Shown here: positions 5,519-5,594 of the stretch, piece after piece
How positions within the stretch are numbered: the stretch's first letter is position 1
Layout: each line of letters opens with the position of its first letter
Assembly (NCBI GenBank): GCA_031178565.1
Contig: JAPSIU010000173.1
Location: forward strand, 1-5,594
Reading direction: 5' to 3'
From: Leucobacter sp.
GTDB lineage: Bacteria > Actinomycetota > Actinomycetes > Actinomycetales > Microbacteriaceae
DNA: 5,594 nt
Program-made: the position numbers and the translations under genes
Notes under the pieces: model-generated
Database searches by the model: none
What the model was told of the DNA's origin: nothing
Seen by the model: only the letters and a program-made list of their open reading frames with translations

Positions 5519-5594
5519 AACCACCACCGCGGGCCGGAACCCGCATGCGCCCCCCACCCCCCGGGGCGGCACCAACAACCAAACCCCCCCCCCC

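Larger units (their letters stand above)
5434..5594 (-). other. Upstream region of the liv operon, no gene recognised
   Basis: No reading frame here gives a recognisable protein. In particular none looks like the C-terminus of a substrate-binding protein, and no leader peptide rich in Leu/Ile/Val codons is seen. The part next to livH holds the ribosome binding site and a GC-rich hairpin (5482-5500). The distal 77 bases (5518-5594) contain 44 C, 17 A, 15 G and one T and end in C11, unlike the rest of the window. Confidence 0.7.

Noticed and set aside
5286..5582. Open frame on the minus strand covering the liv leader, possible leader peptide
   Set aside because: It runs out of frame through the start of livH and needs a TTG start in low-complexity sequence. 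It is not enriched in Leu/Ile/Val codons, so no attenuation peptide is supported.
5584..5594. C11 as a two-colour-chemistry poly-G read artefact
   Set aside because: Such artefacts add poly-G at the 3' end of reads, and so of the plus strand here. This run is poly-C on that strand, so the orientation does not fit directly, although an edge artefact of another kind remains possible.

Overview
The window is very GC-rich, compactly coded DNA. Its GC bias at third codon positions, Arg/Ala-rich proteins and apparently leaderless divergent promoters point to an actinomycete, possibly a Microbacteriaceae member. The genus is a guess because no marker gene is present. I recognise six genes, all of known families, and found no RNA gene, CRISPR array, insertion sequence or phage gene.

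Left part (about 1-1901): a LysR-type regulator on the minus strand is transcribed away from a RhtA-like EamA/DMT exporter on the plus strand. They share a 67-bp divergent promoter region. Both start codons sit about 7 nt downstream of a TANNNT -10-like box, and neither has a Shine-Dalgarno sequence, so both mRNAs may be leaderless. A small dyad between the boxes is the best candidate operator. The regulator probably controls the exporter and itself.

Right part (about 5594 down to 1876, minus strand): livH-livM-livG-livF encode the two permeases and two ATPases of a branched-chain (hydrophobic) amino acid ABC importer. The genes are tightly coupled, with a 2-bp gap between livH and livM and ATGA overlaps at livM/livG and livG/livF. 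Ribosome binding sites lie inside the preceding gene in the last three cases. The periplasmic/lipoprotein substrate-binding protein (LivK/J type) that such a transporter needs is not in the window. The 161 bp upstream of livH hold a GC-rich hairpin and then a strange C-rich, almost T-free stretch ending in C11, which looks like a contig edge.

The two units converge. The last 26 bp of the exporter and of livF are the same DNA read on opposite strands, leaving no room for a conventional terminator between them. Functionally the window pairs a putative amino-acid exporter with an amino-acid importer. No undescribed system is evident. The points most worth checking are the double leaderless divergent promoter, the convergent tail-to-tail overlap, the apparently missing binding protein and the abnormal composition at the right end.
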